Below, piece after piece: positions 23,556-24,589 of a stretch of DNA of 24,589 nucleotides. Location of the stretch: NCBI GenBank assembly GCA_030043495.1, contig JASHXO010000043.1, positions 1-24,589 of the forward strand. Reading direction: 5' to 3'. The position numbers and the translations under genes are program-made. This stretch comes from Candidatus Rhabdochlamydia sp. GTDB taxonomy: Bacteria; Chlamydiota; Chlamydiia; Chlamydiales; Rhabdochlamydiaceae. The notes under the pieces were generated by a model, which was not told the origin of the DNA, searched no databases, and saw nothing but the letters and a program-made list of their open reading frames with translations. The stretch's first letter is position 1. Each line of letters opens with the position of its first letter.

Positions 23556-24589
23556 ATGCTTATGAAAATCTATTTATTGTTAATCGCATCCATTTGCTTA
23601 GGCCCTCTTGCCAGCGAAGAAACTGCTCTTTCTCCTATTCCAGCAATGGAGGAACCGCAAGAATTGGTTATCTATAACCGCATCTTGGCCAAAGTCAACG
23701 ACAAGACGATTTCCGTGATCGATGTGATGAAAAAAATGGACCTCTTCTTGCAAAAGTACTATCCACAATTCGCTAACTCGAAATTGGCCCGTTTCCAATT
23801 TTATTCCGCACAATGGAGAGAATATCTTACACAAATGATTGACCAGGAATTAATGATTGCCGATGCCGAAAAATTAGAAATCAAAGTAACGGATGCCGAA
23901 GTTCGCGAAGAACTGTTGACTCGCTTTGGTCCAAATATCATGACTGCTTTGGACAATATCGGCCTGACTTATGATGAAGCTCGCAAGATGATCCACGATG
24001 AGATGCTCGTACAGAGAATGATTTGGTTCCGAGTCAATTCAAAAGCTTTGAACAAGATTAACTCTTCGCACGTCAAAGAGGCCTACCAACAATTTTGTGA
24101 AAAGAATCCTGAGCTCGAAGAATGGCAATATCAAGTGCTCTCCATTCGCTCATCAAATAAAGAGGCCAGCGCAGCTCTAGCTACACGGGCTTTTGAGCTA
24201 TTACAATCCAAATTAGACCCAACAAAAGTCACTGATCAATTAAAAATGACTGAAGATTCAATTTCCATCACCCTTTCTCCCGAGATGCAAGCTGATGAGA
24301 AAAGCGTCTCATCTTCACATAAAGAAGTTCTCAAAACCCTTTCTGAGAATTCCTTTAGTTCACCCATCGCCCAAGTCAGTCGAGTTGACAACTCCGTCGT
24401 CTATCGAATTTTTTACTTGAAAAAACATACCAAAAAAGTCATTCCTCCTTTCGAAAAAATGGCCGATCAGTTGAAAGATCAGCTTCTCCAAGAAGCTGCC
24501 AGCAAAGAAAACTCTCAATATATCTCTAAGCTTCGCGATCGCTTGGGTTACGACGAAAAGCACATGACTGAAACACTGCCTAAAGATTT
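23556..24589 (+). CDS. SurA-like exported chaperone / peptidyl-prolyl isomerase, 3' end beyond window
   Basis: The frame is open from the ATG at 23556 to the window end (344 codons); an ATG two codons later (23562) is an equally good start. The N-terminus is a signal peptide (MKIYLLLIASICLGPLAS, cleavage likely after Ala or Ser before EETAL). Residues about 40-165 resemble the SurA N-terminal chaperone domain: NRILAKVNDKTISVIDVMKK, DQELMIADAEKLEIKVTDAE and RMIWFRV. Residues about 188-320 are where a parvulin-type isomerase domain would lie, but I see no clear catalytic motif, so isomerase activity is doubtful. In the periplasm such proteins escort outer-membrane proteins. It follows the methyltransferase by 28 bases, probably cotranscribed. 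Confidence 0.8.
   Translation, partial: MLMKIYLLLIASICLGPLASEETALSPIPAMEEPQELVIYNRILAKVNDKTISVIDVMKKMDLFLQKYYPQFANSKLARFQFYSAQWREYLTQMIDQELMIADAEKLEIKVTDAEVREELLTRFGPNIMTALDNIGLTYDEARKMIHDEMLVQRMIWFRVNSKALNKINSSHVKEAYQQFCEKNPELEEWQYQVLSIRSSNKEASAALATRAFELLQSKLDPTKVTDQLKMTEDSISITLSPEMQADEKSVSSSHKEVLKTLSENSFSSPIAQVSRVDNSVVYRIFYLKKHTKKVIPPFEKMADQLKDQLLQEAASKENSQYISKLRDRLGYDEKHMTETLPKD

Noticed and set aside
1..24589. CRISPR arrays, rRNA genes, tRNA genes, complete insertion sequences or prophage genes
   Set aside because: No spaced direct repeats, rRNA/tRNA signatures, transposase or phage proteins were found by reading both strands; no search tools were available.

Overview
The window reads as a chromosomal segment of a Chlamydiae bacterium, most likely an environmental Parachlamydiales member rather than a Chlamydia species. 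Three things point there: the protein sequences, a spc/S10 ribosomal cluster lacking S10, S14, L30 and L36 genes, and the order rplC - variable gene(s) - fmt - lpxA - fabZ - lpxC - lnt, which as I recall is the order in C. trachomatis. Base composition looks moderately AT-rich by eye (not computed); Waddlia would fit, but the genus is not established here.

Layout. 1-11654 (minus strand): rpoA (5' part only), rpsK, rpsM, secY, rplO, rpsE, rplR, rplF, rpsH, rplE, rplX, rplN, rpsQ, rpmC, rplP, rpsC, rplV, rpsS, rplB, rplW, rplD, rplC, read from rplC down to rpoA as one tightly packed operon. 11655-12117: leader/promoter region holding a probable 33-residue single-span membrane protein. 12118-16073 (minus): four tandem, co-oriented, unnamed proteins of 266-286 residues that share an architecture (Ser/Thr-rich N-terminus, helical middle, C-terminal hydrophobic hairpin). 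They occupy the slot that holds the single inclusion-membrane antigen gene CT529/Cap1 in C. trachomatis. A 169-bp MITE-like palindrome sits between the second and third. 16423-19668 (minus): fmt, lpxA, fabZ, lpxC, i.e. initiator-tRNA formylation plus early lipid A synthesis. 19801-19885: a half copy of the same palindromic repeat. 20022-22176 (minus): lnt (lipoprotein N-acylation) overlapped by a DoxX-family membrane protein gene. 22177-22393: divergent promoter region. 22394-24589 (plus): an RsmB/NSUN-type rRNA m5C methyltransferase and a SurA-like exported chaperone cut by the window end.

The ribosomal genes are ordinary apart from an Ala/Pro-rich C-terminal tail on S19. The envelope genes form a coherent set: lipid A (LpxA, LpxC), fatty acid dehydration (FabZ), lipoprotein maturation (Lnt) and outer-membrane protein folding (SurA-like). 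The accessory interest lies at 11.7-16.4 kb: the four-member candidate inclusion-membrane/effector family, its promoters and hairpins, and a repeat insertion that appears to have landed between the stem and U-tract of one member's terminator. Several genes use TTG or GTG starts supported by well-placed Shine-Dalgarno sequences; starts were adjusted accordingly.
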